Positions 6,719-7,824 of a stretch of DNA of 7,824 nucleotides are shown here, piece after piece (position 1 is the first letter of the stretch; each line of letters starts with the position of its first letter). Both the position numbers and the translations under genes were made by a program. The stretch covers positions 1 through 7,824 of the forward strand of contig JACQUT010000010.1 of NCBI GenBank assembly GCA_016267585.1, given 5' to 3'. The notes below the pieces were generated by a model that did no database searches, was not told the DNA's origin, and saw only the letters and a list, made by a program, of their open reading frames with translations. The DNA comes from Cyanobacteria bacterium NC_groundwater_1444_Ag_S-0.65um_54_12 (GTDB lineage: Bacteria; Cyanobacteriota; Sericytochromatia; S15B-MN24; VGJW01).

Positions 6719-7324
6719 TTATGGCCTGAAGCCTGGTGCGCCAGGTGGCGAATGATATCCACCGGGTGCCGGTGAACCACCGGGCGTGGCTCCGCCAGGT
6801 GGCGGCGCATGGTGGGCAGTCGTTCCACCGGGTGGTGGAGCATCATGCATGGGCGGTGGGGCATCATGCATGGGCGGTGGGGCATCATGTCCACCTGGTG
6901 CACCATACCCTGGTGCCGGTCCACCGGGTGGTGGAGCATCATGCATGGGCGGTGGAGCATAATGTCCACCGGGTGGCGGAGCATCATGCATGGGCGGTGG
7001 AGCATAGTGTTCACCTGGTGCACCATACCCTGGTGCTGGTCCACCGGGTGGTGGAGCATCATGCATGGGCGGTGGAGCATAATGTCCACCGGGTGGCGGA
7101 GCATCATGCATGGGCGGTGGAGCATAGTGTTCACCACCTGTCGAGTGCCAATCTCCTCCGGGGAACGCTGTGCCACCAGCTGGTGGATGATGCATGTCGC
7201 CCATGCCTGGTGCTGGACCACCCATCATGGCCGCTGCTGAAAAGCCAACCCGGGGCGCCCGGCGCTCTTCGAGCTCTTCGACTCCTAACTTCTCTTTTGT
7301 GCGATTTTCTTCTTCGTTGGCCAC
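6719..7324 (-). CDS. Pro/Gly/His/Met-rich repeat protein with a leader-like N-terminus; candidate exported peptide precursor
   Basis: I do not recognise a named family. The GTG at 7324 has AAGGAG 8 bases upstream and is preferred over the GTG at 7354, which lacks a ribosome site; the product has 201 residues. Residues 1-28 are charged and probably helical (ANEEENRTKEKLGVEELEER, then RAPRVGF), followed by a small-residue stretch ending MMGG at 33-36. The rest is low-complexity: residues 65-104 and 105-144 are identical 40-residue repeats, each with two copies of HYAPPPMHDAPPPGG and a PAPGYGAPG spacer; a degenerate part follows. PPPMHD occurs six times. There is no Cys, and no Ser or Thr within the repeats, arguing against lanthipeptide or disulfide chemistry. 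The regular His, Met, Asp and Tyr residues could bind metal or be modified; that is inference. It heads the exporter operon and is divergent from an M50 protease gene, which suggests it is their substrate. A plain secreted structural protein is the main alternative. Confidence 0.72.
   Translation of the reverse strand: MANEEENRTKEKLGVEELEERRAPRVGFSAAAMMGGPAPGMGDMHHPPAGGTAFPGGDWHSTGGEHYAPPPMHDAPPPGGHYAPPPMHDAPPPGGPAPGYGAPGEHYAPPPMHDAPPPGGHYAPPPMHDAPPPGGPAPGYGAPGGHDAPPPMHDAPPPMHDAPPPGGTTAHHAPPPGGATPGGSPAPGGYHSPPGAPGFRP
6840..7120. repeat. Six exact copies of a 20-bp element encoding PPPMHD
   Basis: The 20-mer gcatcatgcatgggcggtgg begins at 6840, 6861, 6936, 6981, 7056 and 7101, giving spacings of 21, 75, 45, 75 and 45 bases, all multiples of three. 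It contains the palindrome ATGCAT. On the minus strand it encodes the PPPMHD core. All other frames are also largely open through this block because the repeats contain few stop codons. Confidence 0.93.
6892..7135. repeat. Tandem duplication with a 120-bp period
   Basis: Bases 6892-7015 reappear at 7012-7135 with an offset of 120 and a single difference (C at 6916, T at 7036). The difference is synonymous, changing one proline codon in the minus-strand protein. The period equals exactly 40 codons, so the frame is preserved. Confidence 0.95.
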
Positions 7325-7332
7325 CAAACCTG

Positions 7333-7338
7333 CTCCTT
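7333..7338 (-). promoter_or_regulatory. Ribosome binding site of the repeat-protein gene
   Basis: AAGGAG on the minus strand (extended as AAAGGAG to 7339) lies 8 bases before the GTG at 7324-7322. A TTG directly upstream, at 7327-7325, is 5 bases away and also possible. This site decides the start over the GTG at 7354. Confidence 0.75.
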
Positions 7339-7374
7339 TCTGCGCAAGAACCACTCTAGAACAACCGTTTCTTT

Positions 7375-7402
7375 CCTAGCACCAACCCTTGCTAGGCTTT
7401 TT
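7375..7402 (+). terminator. Hairpin followed by five T, in the divergent intergenic region
   Basis: CCTAGCA (7375-7381) and TGCTAGG (7390-7396) form a 7-bp stem with an 8-base loop, followed on the plus strand by C and TTTTT (7398-7402). The geometry is that of a small intrinsic terminator for plus-strand transcription, yet no plus-strand gene precedes it. It might end an antisense RNA from within the repeat gene, protect the M50 gene from read-through, or, as a palindrome, be an operator for the divergent genes. Confidence 0.4.
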
Positions 7403-7430
7403 CATTATTCGGCATTACCACCATACCCAT

Positions 7431-7459
7431 AAAGGAGCGGTTGTATGGTGCGGGCGTGA
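7431..7459 (+). other. Strong ribosome site with a four-codon open frame
   Basis: AAAGGAG at 7431-7437 is followed after 7 bases by ATG at 7445 and the frame Met-Val-Arg-Ala-stop (TGA at 7457-7459). The next ATG, at 7462, starts 2 bases later. This is the only good Shine-Dalgarno sequence upstream of the M50 gene. It may start a translational relay into that gene, or may be chance, since it lies in the same divergent region. Confidence 0.25.
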
Positions 7460-7461
7460 GA

Positions 7462-7533
7462 ATGGTCACAGGCACTGCTTTTGGGGCAAAATCGCGAACA
7501 ATTGGGCCAGTGTATTCTATAATCGGCTGGTGA
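7462..7533 (+). CDS. Possible 23-residue upstream open frame overlapping the M50 start
   Basis: An ATG at 7462 opens 23 codons (MVTGTAFGAKSRTIG, then PVYSIIGW) and ends with TGA at 7531-7533, which overlaps the GTG start of the M50 gene at 7530 as GTGA. I recognise no family. It could be a leader peptide that couples translation to the M50 gene, which has no ribosome site of its own. With so few codons, chance is a serious alternative. Confidence 0.25.
   Translation: MVTGTAFGAKSRTIGPVYSIIGW
7518..7523 (+). promoter_or_regulatory. Possible -10 box for the M50 gene
   Basis: A perfect TATAAT lies 6 bases before the GTG at 7530, so transcription from it would begin at or very near the start codon and yield a leaderless mRNA. 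The hexamer 17 bases upstream (CGAACA, 7495-7500) matches the -35 consensus in only three positions, so the promoter is uncertain. Confidence 0.3.
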
Positions 7534-7824
7534 TTAGCGAAAAGCTTACTGCGCAAAACAACCAAGAAATCTTCAAATGCCGGAGCGATCTGGTTATCAG
7601 TCGGCAAGTGCAAAACGGCGAAATCTCGTACATCGTCAAGGATCCTATTAGCAAGAAGTACTACCGGTTCCGGGAAATTGAACATGCTATCTTGGCTAGA
7701 CTAGATGGACAGCGTTCGCCCTCGGACATCCTGGCAGATCTCAGTACTAGTTACCCAACAGCAGATCTAGGTTTTGCCGATCTTTCAGCATTTTTGCGTT
7801 CGCTAAAGCGGATCGATCTATTAG
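7530..7824 (+). CDS. M50 (site-2-protease family) peptide metalloprotease, N-terminal PqqD-like domain only
   Basis: Only the first 98 residues are in the window; the frame is open at the right edge. The segment from residue 18 (RSDLVISRQVQNGEISYIVK, then DPISKKYYRFREIEHAIL) through LDGQRSPSDILADL and FLRSLKRIDLL is the pattern of the winged-helix, PqqD-like domain that precedes the membrane protease domain in putative peptide zinc metalloproteases related to YydH. In RiPP enzymes such domains bind precursor leader peptides. The catalytic HExxH and any fused HlyD part would lie beyond the edge and cannot be checked here. GTG at 7530 is chosen because it leaves a normal short tail before the domain; there is no ATG in frame upstream. 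No ribosome site precedes it. It is divergent from the repeat-protein gene, which suggests a partnership. A stand-alone PqqD-domain protein is the alternative. Confidence 0.75.
   Translation, partial: MISEKLTAQNNQEIFKCRSDLVISRQVQNGEISYIVKDPISKKYYRFREIEHAILARLDGQRSPSDILADLSTSYPTADLGFADLSAFLRSLKRIDLL

Larger units (their letters stand above)
7325..7529. other. Divergent intergenic region
   Basis: About 205 bases separate the repeat-protein start and the M50 start. It holds the ribosome site of the minus-strand gene, a palindromic hairpin with T-run, a strong plus-strand ribosome site, two short open frames and a TATAAT. Both promoters should lie here. I could not identify a convincing -35/-10 pair for the minus-strand gene. 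Confidence 0.6.

Noticed and set aside
6840..7135. Could the regularly spaced identical 20-mers be a CRISPR array?
   Set aside because: The spacers are themselves repeated (75 and 45 bases alternating, near-identical between units), the block is coding and in frame, and no cas gene is seen.
6736..7359. Long plus-strand frames (up to about 207 codons, rich in His, Trp and Val) and a second minus-strand frame (6610-7221) across the repeat block.
   Set aside because: The repeats lack stops in most frames, so long frames are expected. Only the minus frame ending at 6719 has a consensus ribosome site, a distinct non-repeat leader and a place at the head of an operon.
7392..7685. Minus-strand open frame of 97 codons covering the divergent region and the 5' end of the M50 gene.
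   Set aside because: It lies antisense to the strongly recognisable PqqD-like segment at 7581-7823, has no good ribosome site before its ATG, and shows no family pattern. Its stop falls within the 7375-7396 palindrome.

Overview
The window comes from a bacterium with a diderm envelope, because it carries a TolC-type outer-membrane channel with periplasmic adaptors beside a respiratory complex I operon. By eye the base composition is moderate, a little above half G+C. I cannot name the lineage from the sequence alone. The co-occurrence of a two-GAF/HlyD fusion, a second HlyD adaptor, TolC and an M50 protease is something I associate with poorly cultured phyla, but that is memory and not a search.

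Layout. Positions 1-2456 (plus strand) hold the 3' part of nuoM, a complete nuoN and a complete gatC, closely packed and probably co-transcribed. The gatC stop meets the stop of a convergent minus-strand operon with a 3-base overlap (window positions 2454-2455 are shared by both stop codons). That operon, read right to left, is: a 201-residue Pro/Gly/His/Met repeat protein with a charged leader-like N-terminus (7324-6719); a perfect 22-bp hairpin (6695-6645); a two-GAF/HlyD membrane fusion protein (6569-4632); a small HlyD adaptor (4635-3844); and a TolC-family channel (3847-2453). The last three are coupled by 4-base overlaps (ATGA, then CTGA with an unusual CTG start). Divergent from the repeat protein, across about 205 bp, a site-2-protease-family (M50) gene starts at 7530 and runs off the right edge. 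Its visible 98 residues look like a PqqD-like winged-helix domain.

How the genes may work together. nuoM and nuoN encode the antiporter-like proton-pumping subunits of NADH:quinone oxidoreductase; GatC belongs to tRNA-dependent amidotransferase. The right two thirds looks like a self-contained peptide maturation and export locus: a leader-bearing repeat substrate, a membrane protease whose N-terminal domain resembles leader-binding domains, two adaptors (one with cytoplasmic sensor domains) and an outer-membrane channel. No ABC or RND pump is visible in the window, so the inner-membrane motor is either the M50 protein, a gene beyond the right edge, or located elsewhere. The system assignment is inference; the individual family assignments for NuoM, NuoN, GatC, TolC and HlyD are strong.
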